Below, piece after piece: positions 1 to 7,561 of a DNA stretch of 12,466 nt. Made by a program: the position numbers and the translations under genes. The notes beneath the pieces are model-generated. The model saw nothing but the letters and a program-made list of their open reading frames with translations. It searched no databases and was not told where the DNA came from. The DNA is taken from NCBI GenBank assembly GCA_025351545.1, contig JANXVQ010000200.1, forward strand, positions 1 through 12,466, read 5' to 3'. The stretch's first letter is position 1; each line of letters begins with the position of its first letter. This stretch comes from Spirosoma sp. (GTDB lineage: Bacteria > Bacteroidota > Bacteroidia > Cytophagales > Spirosomataceae).

Positions 1-72
1 ATGCTCGCGCCAATCCAGCGAGCGGATACTATCTTCGTTGTATTGAACAGGCTGATTCAGCAATTCTGCCAT
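1..72 (-). CDS. parE: DNA topoisomerase IV subunit B (GyrB/ParE family), N-terminal fragment
   Basis: Read on the minus strand from an ATG at 72-70, the frame stays open to the window edge for 24 codons, starting MAELLNQPVQYNEDSIRSLD and ending WREH. The run YNEDSIRSLDWREH is the sequence that in Bacteroidota type II topoisomerase B subunits comes just before the conserved HIRLRPGMYIG segment of the ATPase (GHKL) domain. The family forms the ATP-hydrolysing half of the ParC2ParE2 or GyrA2GyrB2 enzyme that decatenates or supercoils DNA in the cytoplasm. The spacing of the motif from the start codon fits a ParE-type N terminus. GyrB is the alternative, since only the first residues are present. 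The gene is divergent from the polysaccharide operon, shares the 73-323 spacer with it, and is functionally unrelated; it marks the left border of the locus. Confidence 0.85.
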   Translation of the reverse strand, partial: MAELLNQPVQYNEDSIRSLDWREH

Positions 73-194
73 AAGGGATTGTTAACTAATAGACTAAAAC
101 GGGGTAGCTATATGTATTAGACATAATAACCAAACAACGGAAAAATCATACAATGCTAAACAACAGCATGAAAAGTTCCCGCACAATACGAAAC

Positions 195-228
195 TGTTTA
201 TAATCCAACAAAAGTTCGCTTACTTTGC
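195..228 (+). promoter_or_regulatory. Candidate Bacteroidota-type promoter for the polysaccharide operon
   Basis: The element TTACTTTGC at 220-228 matches the Bacteroidota -7 consensus TAnnTTTG at all but one position. A weak T-rich -33 element, TGTTT at 195-199, lies 20 nt upstream, which is the expected spacing. This is the best match I found on the plus strand of the 251-bp spacer between the divergent topoisomerase gene and the first export gene. It would give a 5' leader of roughly 90 nt before the ATG at 324. No equally good element was found on the minus strand for the topoisomerase gene. The -33 half is poor, so this is a candidate only. Confidence 0.35.
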
Positions 229-323
229 CGACTGAACTGCGCTATGTACTACCTAACCCGATTGATTCGTTAGATGCAAGCTTCGTCTTTTACCGTAGCT
301 GAGCCGTTCGACATCTTAAAAAT

Positions 324-2903
324 ATGCAAAATCTAAGAATTTTCCACATCTTGCCACCGAAATTTTTTCTTTTTGTTGTTGCCTTTGCTCAACACCGATT
401 TAGTACCTATATGACCGTTCTATTAGTATCGGTCATTGGCTTCGCAGCCCGGGCACAAGTGGTAGCCCCATCGGCAGGTGGAGGCATCCCAATGGGCAAT
501 TCCCTGCCACAAGGTGTTAACCCAAGCAATATACCCGCTAACATTCAACAGCAAATAAAAGGCCAGAACGGCCAGATGAAAGGAGAGAACAGTGTTAAAG
601 GTCGTACCTCGCCAACATCACAATCCCGCTCCAGCCGAACTCAGCTACCAAATACAAAGAGTGGGCAGCAGTCTGCTATCGCGGCAACTGACACGAGTGA
701 TCCTGGGCCGCGAACCAGCGAAGAAGTTATTCAAGCTGGAGAACTGCGGGAAAAACGTCGTGAGTTAGAAGAAAAACGCCAGAGAACATTTGGTTACGCG
801 CTCTTTAACGATCCGGCAATGGAAAAAACGTTTGAGCCTAATCTGAATATCGCTACGCCCCGTAATTATGTTGTTGGGACCGGCGACCAGTTAAATATTC
901 AAATGTATGGCAATTCGGAGCTCGATTTTAGCCAAACCGTTTCGCCTGATGGCAATGTATATTTCACCCAGCAAACGGGTGTCGGGCCAGTGTTTGTATC
1001 CGGGCTGACGGTTGAGCAAGCAAAATCCCGAATAATCGGTCGATTATCCAAACGATTTGTTGGTTTACGCGGCAGCACTTACGGCCCCCAGAATACGTAT
1101 CTGGAAGTTTCTTTAGGCGGCACAATTCGTAGTATCCGCGTAACAGTAACGGGCGATGCGGTACGGCCGGGCACTTATACGCTCTCATCGCTGTCAACGG
1201 TTATGAATGCAATTTATCAGGCAGGTGGCCCCAACGACATTGGCTCCTACCGAAAAGTGCAGCTTATCCGTAATAACAAAATAGCTGCCACGCTCGATCT
1301 GTACGATTATCTTCTGAGCGGCATTCAGCATAATGATATACGCTTGCAAGATAATGACAACATTCGTTTTACGACCTTTCTTGAAAAGGTTGAAATTACC
1401 GGAACCGTTAAGCGAGCTAATATTTTTGAGATGCTGCCCGGCGAAACCCTTGACCGGCTTATTTCCTATGCAGGAGACTTTGCCGCTCAGGCCTATAAAA
1501 ATCGACTTAAAGTAACCCGGCTCACCGATCGTGAAGTAAAAATCGTTGACGTAACAACGCCGGAATTTAAGACCTTTGTAATGCAGGATGGTGATCTTGT
1601 TGCCGTCGAAAGGCTATTGGACCGCTTTGAAAATCAGATTACGATTGAAGGAGCAGTTTATAGGCCCGGTCAGTATTCGCTTAATAATAATCGAACATTA
1701 AAACAACTGATCACCACGGCCGAGGGCCTTAAAGGAGATGCCTTTACCGGACGCATTACAATTATTCGAACGCGGGAAGATTTAGCTATTGAAAACCTGT
1801 CGATCAATCTGGCTAACATCTTGACTGGTACGGAAGCCGATATTCCGTTACAACGAGAAGACCAGATCATCATACCCTCCCGTTTTGATCTGGTGCAACA
1901 GGCTAATGTATCGGTGCAAGGCGAAGTGAATAGCCCCGATACAGAAATGCCCTACATGGTTAATATGACCCTGAACGATGCGTTGTTGCGCACCGGTGGT
2001 CTGAAAGAATCCGCTGCCGCTTCGATGGTAGAAGTTATACGGCGCAAAAAAGATGCCGATCCCCGCTCGCCTTCGGCTCAGATCGCGGAGACCTTCCGTT
2101 TCAATGTAAACCGTGATCTCTCGATTAATACGGATGCCAACAAGAGTTTCGTTCTGGAACCGTTCGACCAGATTATCGTACGGCGGTCGCCAAATTATGC
2201 TGTTCAAACCTATGCGTTTGTTACAGGCGAGGTAATTATTCCCGGCTCTTACCCAATTCGGACAAAAGACCAGAAAATATCTGACCTCGTCAATCAATCA
2301 GGCGGGCTAACACCACAAGCTTATGTAGAAGGGGCAACCCTGGTTCGCCCAGTGAAACTTAGTGCCGACGAATTACGACGGAGACAGAAGGCCATTGAAG
2401 AAGTTGGCAATAGTTCAACAAAAACAGTTGTTGAAACAGAGGTAATTAATCCTAATGTGGCTGAGGCCATTGGTATCAATCTGAAAAAGATTTTGGCAAA
2501 ACCTGGCTCATCAGAAGATATTCTACTTCAGGAGGGCGACACGTTACGAATCCCGAAATTACTCGAAACGGTGCGAATTCAGGGTGAAGTACAGTTGCCT
2601 AACACAGTTAAATACCGAAATGGAGATTCGTTTCAGGATTATATCTCGCAAACGGGGGGGTTCACCTCTAAATCGCAACGCAAAAGAGCTTTCGTCATAT
2701 ATGCCAATGGCTCGGTTGACAAAACGCGAAAATTTATATTTTTCAATATCTACCCTCGTGTTGAGCCAGGGGCAGAGATTGTGATTCCGAAACGGTCGGC
2801 AAACCCATTAACCGCTCAGCAGGTACTTACCTCAACTGTTGGTTTGGCTGGTTCGTTATTAACACTCATTACCACACTTCTCCTGCTCAGCCGGGTTCAA
2901 TAA
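324..2903 (+). CDS. Polysaccharide export protein (OPX family) with Poly_export domain and six SLBB-like repeats
   Basis: An 859-residue exported protein expected to form the periplasmic/outer-membrane conduit for the glycan, as Wza and KpsD do. A hydrophobic segment (about residues 31-42) ending ARA-Q near residues 43-46 looks like a signal peptide. I see no cysteine anywhere, so it is not a lipoprotein like Wza. Residues 50-125 are a Gly/Gln/Ser-rich low-complexity linker, and 133-155 a charged helix. The Poly_export domain starts at Y182 (VVGTGDQL) and runs to about 268. Six SLBB-like beta-grasp units follow, each opening with a V-x-G-x-V-x-x-P pattern, near residues 271, 356, 439, 529, 631 and 750. 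A hydrophobic helix closes the protein (about 835-856). The ATG at 324 is preferred; an in-frame ATG at 411 would leave a signal peptide with no basic N terminus. The PCP gene follows after 21 bp. Confidence 0.93.
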   Translation: MQNLRIFHILPPKFFLFVVAFAQHRFSTYMTVLLVSVIGFAARAQVVAPSAGGGIPMGNSLPQGVNPSNIPANIQQQIKGQNGQMKGENSVKGRTSPTSQSRSSRTQLPNTKSGQQSAIAATDTSDPGPRTSEEVIQAGELREKRRELEEKRQRTFGYALFNDPAMEKTFEPNLNIATPRNYVVGTGDQLNIQMYGNSELDFSQTVSPDGNVYFTQQTGVGPVFVSGLTVEQAKSRIIGRLSKRFVGLRGSTYGPQNTYLEVSLGGTIRSIRVTVTGDAVRPGTYTLSSLSTVMNAIYQAGGPNDIGSYRKVQLIRNNKIAATLDLYDYLLSGIQHNDIRLQDNDNIRFTTFLEKVEITGTVKRANIFEMLPGETLDRLISYAGDFAAQAYKNRLKVTRLTDREVKIVDVTTPEFKTFVMQDGDLVAVERLLDRFENQITIEGAVYRPGQYSLNNNRTLKQLITTAEGLKGDAFTGRITIIRTREDLAIENLSINLANILTGTEADIPLQREDQIIIPSRFDLVQQANVSVQGEVNSPDTEMPYMVNMTLNDALLRTGGLKESAAASMVEVIRRKKDADPRSPSAQIAETFRFNVNRDLSINTDANKSFVLEPFDQIIVRRSPNYAVQTYAFVTGEVIIPGSYPIRTKDQKISDLVNQSGGLTPQAYVEGATLVRPVKLSADELRRRQKAIEEVGNSSTKTVVETEVINPNVAEAIGINLKKILAKPGSSEDILLQEGDTLRIPKLLETVRIQGEVQLPNTVKYRNGDSFQDYISQTGGFTSKSQRKRAFVIYANGSVDKTRKFIFFNIYPRVEPGAEIVIPKRSANPLTAQQVLTSTVGLAGSLLTLITTLLLLSRVQ

Positions 2904-2924
2904 ACAGGCATCATTTCTCAGTGT

Positions 2925-4046
2925 ATGGCTTCTACAAACGTAACCGATACAAACAGTCCAAATCAACTGGCCGCGTCTCGACCATTACCACCAGATCAGA
3001 TTTCGCCTAAATCTGTTGTCTTGCGTATTTTTCAGATAAAGAATGTATTCAAGCGAAACTGGAAATTACTGCTCATTCTTTTAGGGCTTGGCGGGGGTAT
3101 TGGCTTAATCTACGATCTGCTTCATAAGACAAAAATCACCTATACCGGCACTATAATGTTCAACCTCGGTGGTGGTGGTTCATCGGGCGGTAGCTTTGGC
3201 GAATTAGGTCAGTTAGCCGGTGCCTTTGGCCTGAGTTCTGGCGCCCCCGATGCAAATATTTTTGTTGGAGACAACTTCCTTATCTACGCCAAATCGAGGC
3301 CGGTTGTTGAGAAAACACTCATGAAGTCAGATACTATTAATGGCAAAGACACACTGCTTTTAAATTATTATATTCGTCATAGTGGTATCCAGGATCTGGA
3401 ATGGGAAGATAATGATTCGTTGCATGCCTTTTACTTTGATCATCCCAAGCTACCTGGTGAATACAATAAGCTGGAACAGGTTGCGATGACAGATATTTAT
3501 ACCCGTATTGCCACTGAGATGGCCGTTAAGCAGCCAGAACGAAAATCGTCGTTTATGGAGCTAAGCACGTTTATGGAGGACGAAAAACTGGCCGCTACGT
3601 TTCTGACGAATCATCTGAAAACAATTGAAGAGGACTATCAGCGGAAGCAAACGAAAAAGACCCGTGAGATGTATAATCTGCTTACATCGCGGGCCGACTC
3701 TTTAGCCAATAGACTAACGGGCACGGAAAATAAGCTGGCCCAGTATATGGATCAGAATCAGCAGGTAGTTGTGGCGCAGGCCCGCATCACAGAAAACAAA
3801 CTGACACGTAATTCCGGCTTCCTGACCACACTGTATTATCAGGCGTTACAACAGGCCGATAATATGCGCTTATCGCTCATCCGCGAAACTCCGTTATTTA
3901 CCATTATTAAACCCGTTTATTATCCACTATATCGAGAGGTGCTGACTACAGCCGGCATGCAGATTGGTATTGTTTTCGGGATCGTTCTATCCATACTGGT
4001 TATTTTCCTGCGGGAGACGTACCGCTCTGTCATGAAGGAAGAATAA
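2925..4046 (+). CDS. Wzz/KpsE-like polysaccharide co-polymerase (PCP) without kinase domain
   Basis: A 373-residue inner-membrane protein with the PCP layout. It has a cytoplasmic N terminus, TM1 at about 47-64, a long periplasmic part, and TM2 at about 345-362 ending in a short basic tail. A Gly-rich stretch (80-107) follows TM1, as in Bacteroidota members of the family. The periplasmic part is charged and helix-rich, with coiled-coil character around 225-290. The segment PLFTIIKPVYYPLY at 323-336 is the usual Pro-rich motif just before TM2. Such proteins control chain length or bridge the inner-membrane exporter to the OPX channel. With an ABC exporter alongside, a KpsE-like bridging role fits better than a Wzy-type length regulator (inference). 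There is no C-terminal Walker-type tyrosine-kinase domain and no Tyr cluster, so phosphorylation control is not encoded here. It ends in tandem TAA TAA stops. Confidence 0.9.
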   Translation: MASTNVTDTNSPNQLAASRPLPPDQISPKSVVLRIFQIKNVFKRNWKLLLILLGLGGGIGLIYDLLHKTKITYTGTIMFNLGGGGSSGGSFGELGQLAGAFGLSSGAPDANIFVGDNFLIYAKSRPVVEKTLMKSDTINGKDTLLLNYYIRHSGIQDLEWEDNDSLHAFYFDHPKLPGEYNKLEQVAMTDIYTRIATEMAVKQPERKSSFMELSTFMEDEKLAATFLTNHLKTIEEDYQRKQTKKTREMYNLLTSRADSLANRLTGTENKLAQYMDQNQQVVVAQARITENKLTRNSGFLTTLYYQALQQADNMRLSLIRETPLFTIIKPVYYPLYREVLTTAGMQIGIVFGIVLSILVIFLRETYRSVMKEE

Positions 4047-4061
4047 TAAGCCACGTTATTA
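4044..4061 (+). repeat. Inverted repeat over the tandem stop codons of the PCP gene
   Basis: TAATAA at 4044-4049, which is the double stop of the upstream gene, pairs perfectly with TTATTA at 4056-4061 around a 6-nt loop (GCCACG). The stem is only six A-T pairs and would be weak as RNA. It is recorded because most other junctions in this operon also carry an inverted repeat at or just after the stop codon. Confidence 0.4.
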
Positions 4062-4086
4062 GCGACTCTCCAACTAGTAAGAAAAT

Positions 4087-4926
4087 TTGAAAACGCACGA
4101 AGTTATTATACAGCCGGGCCGCTCTGAGCGGCATTACTGGCGCGACCTGTGGCGAAACCGCGAGTTGATGTACATCCTGTCTATGCGGGACGTTTCTGTA
4201 CGCTATAAGCAAACGGCACTTGGAACAGCATGGGGGCTCATTCGCCCGCTGACAACCATGCTGATTATGGTATTTGTTTTTAGTAAAATTGCTAAACTAC
4301 CCGCCGATCCAGGGGTTCCTTATCCCCTAATGGTCTTGGGCGGTATTACAATCTGGACCTTTTTCTCGACGGCCTTTAACCAGATCAGCAACAGCGTGAC
4401 AATGAATGCGAACCTTGTCACGAAGGTATATTTTCCCCGGCTAATTATGCCTATTAGCTCTGTAGCCGTTAGTTTTATTGACTTTCTGGTATCGTTGGGC
4501 TTGTTTATTGTACTGGCAATCTGGTACCGATTCTTACCGGACTGGCATCTGATTATGTTACCTGCCTTCATTATTCTGGCTCTACTGGCTTCATTCGCCT
4601 TCGGCCTGTTCTTTGCGGCCGTAAATGTAAAATTCCGTGATATTGGCCAGCTTATCCCCTTTATAGTTCAGGTTGGTTTTTACGTTTGCCCAATTGCCTA
4701 TAGCAGTCGACTCGTTGCTGACAAAGGTGATGTGTGGTGGACTCCTTTTTATTGGATGAACCCGATGGTTGGTATAATTGATGGATTTCGTTGGTCTTTA
4801 CTCGGCGAAAGAGCGTATTTCAACCCCCAGAGTCTGCTCATATCGATTAGTATTGTGGGAATTTGTTTAGCCTTGTCGCTTTATTTTTTCCGCAAACGTG
4901 AAAATACATTTGTTGACGATATTTAA
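4087..4926 (+). CDS. wzm: ABC-2 type polysaccharide export permease (Wzm type), TTG start
   Basis: A 279-residue integral membrane protein forming the channel half of an ABC exporter that moves undecaprenyl-linked glycan from cytoplasm to periplasm. A cytoplasmic N-terminal region ends in VRYKQTALGTAWGLIRP (38-54), the conserved entry to TM1. Hydrophobic spans lie at about 50-68, 80-100, 120-146, 155-180, 188-206 and 248-268. KVYFPR (113-118) and FRDI (183-186) are family landmarks, the latter being the segment that contacts the ATPase. The start is a TTG: an in-frame TAA at 4078-4080 leaves no upstream ATG or GTG, and the next ATG (residue 28) would remove conserved N-terminal residues. The ATPase partner follows after a 101-bp gap that contains a small hairpin. 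The other possibility is a KpsM-type capsule permease, from which this cannot be told apart by sequence alone. Confidence 0.93.
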   Translation: MKTHEVIIQPGRSERHYWRDLWRNRELMYILSMRDVSVRYKQTALGTAWGLIRPLTTMLIMVFVFSKIAKLPADPGVPYPLMVLGGITIWTFFSTAFNQISNSVTMNANLVTKVYFPRLIMPISSVAVSFIDFLVSLGLFIVLAIWYRFLPDWHLIMLPAFIILALLASFAFGLFFAAVNVKFRDIGQLIPFIVQVGFYVCPIAYSSRLVADKGDVWWTPFYWMNPMVGIIDGFRWSLLGERAYFNPQSLLISISIVGICLALSLYFFRKRENTFVDDI

Positions 4927-4986
4927 TTTTAGGCGCAGCAAGTGTATGGTGTAAACTAAATTTTCGTCATATACTCAATCGCTTCA

Positions 4987-5003
4987 GGCCCGCACGAGCG
5001 GCC
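4987..5003 (+). repeat. GC-rich hairpin between permease and ATPase genes
   Basis: GGCCCGC at 4987-4993 pairs with GCGGCC at 4998-5003 across an ACGA tetraloop, with one bulged C. It sits about 25 nt before the ATG of the ATPase gene, in the 101-bp permease-ATPase gap. No T-run follows, so it is not a standard terminator. It could influence translation initiation or mRNA stability. The stem is short, and chance is a real alternative. Confidence 0.35.
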
Positions 5004-5027
5004 CCGTTATAACTTACGACGTTTATT

Positions 5028-6284
5028 ATGGCTGTCATTACTGTCGAGAATATAAGCAAGCAATACATCATTGACCATCAGAAGGGCAAAGGTGCCAATA
5101 CGTTGCGCGATGTTATCGCGGAAAATTTCCGCGCTATGTTCGGCGGTAAGAAAAACCAAAATGCCATTACACATGAAGAATTCTGGGCTCTACGCGATGT
5201 AAATTTTTCAATTGAACAAGGCGACCGGGTGGGTATTGTCGGGCACAATGGTGCTGGCAAATCGACTATGCTCAAAATATTGAGTAAAATTATCGAACCG
5301 ACTACCGGGACCGTACGCATTAAGGGCCGGGTAGCTAGTTTGCTGGAGGTTGGCACGGGTTTCCACCCTGAGCTAACCGGCCGGGAAAATATATACCTGA
5401 ATGGATCTTTGCTGGGCATGAGTCGCAGTGAAATTCGAAAACAATTCGATGAAATTGTAGCCTTCGCAGGCGTTGAAAAATTTCTGGATACACCTGTCAA
5501 ACGCTACTCATCGGGTATGTATGTTCGGCTGGGTTTCGCCATCTCGGCACACCTTGACCCCGAAATCATGATTGTGGATGAGGTATTGGCCGTGGGTGAT
5601 GCCGAGTTTCAGAAAAAAAGCCTTGGCAAAATGCGGGACAATTCAGCCAGTGGCCGGACTATTATCTTTGTGAGTCACAACCTCACGGCCGTTCAGGCTC
5701 TGTGTAACAAAACATTGTATTTCGAAAAAGGCCAGCTTATTGAGCAGGGGGAGACCAACCAGGTCATTGCCTCTTATCTGAGCAAAGTCTCTAAAACCCG
5801 GCTTCTACGCGAGTGGGATAGCCTTAAGGAAGCGCCCGGCAATGATTACGTGCGTGTCCGCAAGATTGAACTATTGCCAGAATATGTAGACGAACTCACC
5901 CATATCGACGTTCGGACGCCAATGAAGCTTCGGTTTGAGTTTTGGAACCAAATGGACCACGCTAATCTGAACTTAAGTTTGCACCTTAATTCGATGACGG
6001 GTGAATGTATTTTCAACATTGGCACAAAACCGCAGCCGTATGGCAAAGGATTGATTGTGGGCGAATGTACAATTCCGGGGTATTTCCTGAACGATGGCAC
6101 CTATACAATCTCCATCATGATTGTAAAGGATACCGCTACCCCACTCTACGTTATGGAAGAAGGTATTACCTTTGATGTGGAAGATTACCGCGAAGGGATT
6201 GCCTGGTATGGTAAATGGCCAGGCTATGTACGCCCTCAATTTCCTTTCCACACAAAAATGCTGGAGCCAGTCACCAGTGAATAG
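5028..6284 (+). CDS. wzt: ABC exporter ATPase with C-terminal glycan-recognition domain (Wzt type)
   Basis: A 418-residue cytoplasmic ATPase that powers the upstream permease. The nucleotide-binding domain (about 1-255) shows a Walker A GHNGAGKST at 72-80, the LEVGTGFHPELTGREN segment (106-121) typical of polysaccharide and teichoic-acid exporters, a signature YSSGM at 160-164, a Walker B IMIVDE at 180-185, and a switch His at 217. Residues 270-418 form an additional beta-rich domain (VRVRKIELLP, then RFEFWN, then GTYTISIMIV) resembling the Wzt C-terminal immunoglobulin-like domain. In E. coli O8/O9a that domain binds the modified non-reducing end of the finished glycan and so gates export. 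KpsT-type capsule ATPases lack it. The stop codon lies in the left arm of the long inverted repeat at 6276-6333. The C-terminal domain is assigned from its position, length and residue pattern, not from a search. Confidence 0.94.
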   Translation: MAVITVENISKQYIIDHQKGKGANTLRDVIAENFRAMFGGKKNQNAITHEEFWALRDVNFSIEQGDRVGIVGHNGAGKSTMLKILSKIIEPTTGTVRIKGRVASLLEVGTGFHPELTGRENIYLNGSLLGMSRSEIRKQFDEIVAFAGVEKFLDTPVKRYSSGMYVRLGFAISAHLDPEIMIVDEVLAVGDAEFQKKSLGKMRDNSASGRTIIFVSHNLTAVQALCNKTLYFEKGQLIEQGETNQVIASYLSKVSKTRLLREWDSLKEAPGNDYVRVRKIELLPEYVDELTHIDVRTPMKLRFEFWNQMDHANLNLSLHLNSMTGECIFNIGTKPQPYGKGLIVGECTIPGYFLNDGTYTISIMIVKDTATPLYVMEEGITFDVEDYREGIAWYGKWPGYVRPQFPFHTKMLEPVTSE

Positions 6285-6338
6285 TAAAGAGCAGTCGCTC
6301 ATATAGTAGACAAACGACTACTTACTGTTCACTTTTAT
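6276..6338 (+). terminator. Long interrupted hairpin with short T-run between export and glycan-building modules
   Basis: AGTGAATAGTAA at 6276-6287 pairs with TTACTGTTCACT at 6322-6333 over 12 positions, one of them a G-U pair. After an internal loop, AGTCG at 6293-6297 pairs with CGACT at 6315-6319 around a 17-nt loop. TTTTAT follows at about 6333-6338. The left arm includes the stop codon of the ATPase gene (6282-6284), and the downstream ATG is at 6353. The shape is that of a leaky terminator or attenuator that could lower expression of the downstream biosynthetic genes relative to the export genes. The T-run is short and the stem is A/T-rich, so a processing or stability element is equally possible. 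It is the longest inverted repeat I found in the window. Confidence 0.4.
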
Positions 6339-6352
6339 CTGCTAACTTATTG

Positions 6353-7462
6353 ATGATTAACGTCACTAAATCATATTTGCCAGACCTTGACGAGTATACC
6401 CAGTACTTAAAAGGTATCTGGGAGCGCGTTCATTTAACTAATGATGGTCCACTTCTGCGCGAATTGGAAGATCAGTTAAAGGAATTTCTGGGCGTAAAAT
6501 ACCTGAAATTCTGTAGTAATGGAACCATAGTGCTTCAGATGGCCCTGAAGGCCCTGGATATTAATAAAGAAGTTATCACGACCCCATTCTCTTACGTTGC
6601 TACTACCAACGCGCTGCTTTGGGAAGGCTGTACACCTGTTTTTGCCGATATTCGTCCGGACGATTATAATATCGATCCTGATAAAATTGAGCCGCTAATC
6701 ACTAAAAATACACAGGCAATTATGGCCACCCATGTGTATGGAAACGCCTGCCGAATTGAGCAGATTCAGGCTATTGCCGGGAAGTATAATTTAAAAGTTA
6801 TTTACGATGCCGCTCATACCTTCGGGGCTAGTTATAACGGTCGGTCAATTTTAAGTTATGGCGACCTGAGTACCTGTAGTTTCCATGCCACAAAGGTATT
6901 CCATACGGTAGAAGGTGGCTGTATCGTAACCGACAATGAAGAAATGGCGCAGAAACTGCATCATTATCGCTCATTCGGGCATCAGAACGATAACTATTAT
7001 GGTGTGGGTATTAACGCCAAAAATTCGGAGTTACATGCCGCTATGGGTTTGTGTGTTCTGCCGCAAGTTCCGGCCCTGATTGCTGCCAGAAAAGAGCGGT
7101 TTGAGTTTTACGATAGTCGACTTGATTTCAATAAAATTACCCGCCCATCGCTTACACCGGGCATGGATTATAATTACGCCTACTACCCCGTTGTTTTCGA
7201 CTCAGAGGAGACATTGCTGCGGGTAATGGGTGCCCTGAAAGCAGATGATATTATGCCCCGACGGTATTTTTATCCTTCGCTCAATACGCTGCCGTTTGCA
7301 TTTGCCCCCGGTTCTGACACGGCTCAGCCCTGCCCCATATCGGAAGATATAGCGCTGCGGGTATTGTGTTTGCCGCTGTATCCAGATTTGGCAGAAGCCG
7401 ATATTGACCGTATTGCCTCAATTGTAAACGTGTCCGTTGCTGTTGTCTCCGAAAGTGTATAA
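6353..7462 (+). CDS. DegT/DnrJ/EryC1/StrS family PLP-dependent sugar aminotransferase (VioA-like)
   Basis: A 369-residue cytoplasmic enzyme of the family that transfers an amino group from glutamate to a nucleotide-linked 3- or 4-keto-6-deoxy sugar. The N-terminal KSYLPDLDEY and LTNDGPLLRELE segments are the family opening. TTPFSYVATTNALLW (around residue 80) is the PLP-phosphate and substrate region. YDAAHTFG carries the pyridine-nitrogen Asp (D152) with H155. SFHATKVFHTVEGG carries the Schiff-base Lys (K181). The DAAH and SFHATK forms resemble VioA-type dTDP-4-amino-4,6-dideoxyglucose aminotransferases more than ArnB- or PseC-type enzymes, although FdtB- and QdtB-type 3-amino enzymes remain possible. 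The start is taken as the ATG at 6353; a TTG directly before it (6350) would add one residue. It is the first gene of the glycan-building half and a natural partner of the acyltransferase at 10440-11093. Confidence 0.9.
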   Translation: MINVTKSYLPDLDEYTQYLKGIWERVHLTNDGPLLRELEDQLKEFLGVKYLKFCSNGTIVLQMALKALDINKEVITTPFSYVATTNALLWEGCTPVFADIRPDDYNIDPDKIEPLITKNTQAIMATHVYGNACRIEQIQAIAGKYNLKVIYDAAHTFGASYNGRSILSYGDLSTCSFHATKVFHTVEGGCIVTDNEEMAQKLHHYRSFGHQNDNYYGVGINAKNSELHAAMGLCVLPQVPALIAARKERFEFYDSRLDFNKITRPSLTPGMDYNYAYYPVVFDSEETLLRVMGALKADDIMPRRYFYPSLNTLPFAFAPGSDTAQPCPISEDIALRVLCLPLYPDLAEADIDRIASIVNVSVAVVSESV

Positions 7463-7472
7463 CGCGACCAGA

Positions 7473-7548
7473 CTGATGGCCAATTAACTGACATACGCCC
7501 ATCAGGTCCGTTCGTGTGGTCATTTTTTATCCGGGATTCTCCGAACGG
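7473..7548 (+). repeat. Two successive inverted repeats in the aminotransferase-membrane protein gap
   Basis: CTGATGG at 7473-7479 pairs perfectly with CCATCAG at 7499-7505 around a 19-nt loop. Immediately after it, CCGTTCG at 7508-7514 pairs perfectly with CGAACGG at 7542-7548 around a 27-nt loop. Both lie in the 99-bp gap before the ATG at 7562. Neither is followed by a convincing T-run. They could be RNA structures affecting stability or initiation. Seven-base stems with such large loops can also occur by chance. Confidence 0.35.
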
Positions 7549-7561
7549 TACATTATTTATT

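Noticed and set aside
153..169. ATGCT/AGCAT inverted repeat with 7-nt loop in the divergent spacer
   Set aside because: A 5-bp stem in A/T-rich sequence is expected by chance and has no supporting context.
411..413. Internal ATG as an alternative start of the OPX protein
   Set aside because: It would give a signal peptide without basic residues before the hydrophobic core; the ATG at 324 supplies them. It cannot be fully excluded.
1848..2297. 149-codon open frame on the minus strand inside the OPX gene
   Set aside because: It lies antisense within a clearly coding gene with strong domain matches, its translation has no recognisable domain, and its composition looks like a frame shadow.
4957..4964. 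TAAATTTT as a -7-like promoter element between permease and ATPase genes
   Set aside because: It lacks the final G, and the nearest T-rich -33-like element is 26 nt away, too far for the Bacteroidota spacing.
5078..5500. 140-codon minus-strand open frame inside the ATPase gene
   Set aside because: It is antisense to the Walker A and signature region of a well-supported ATPase, and its Ser/Pro/Arg-rich translation resembles no family.
7514..7561. GTG start giving the GT-C-like protein 16 extra residues
   Set aside because: The extra residues are not hydrophobic like the natural N terminus, they overlap the right-hand intergenic hairpin, and the ATG at 7562 begins directly at a membrane span.
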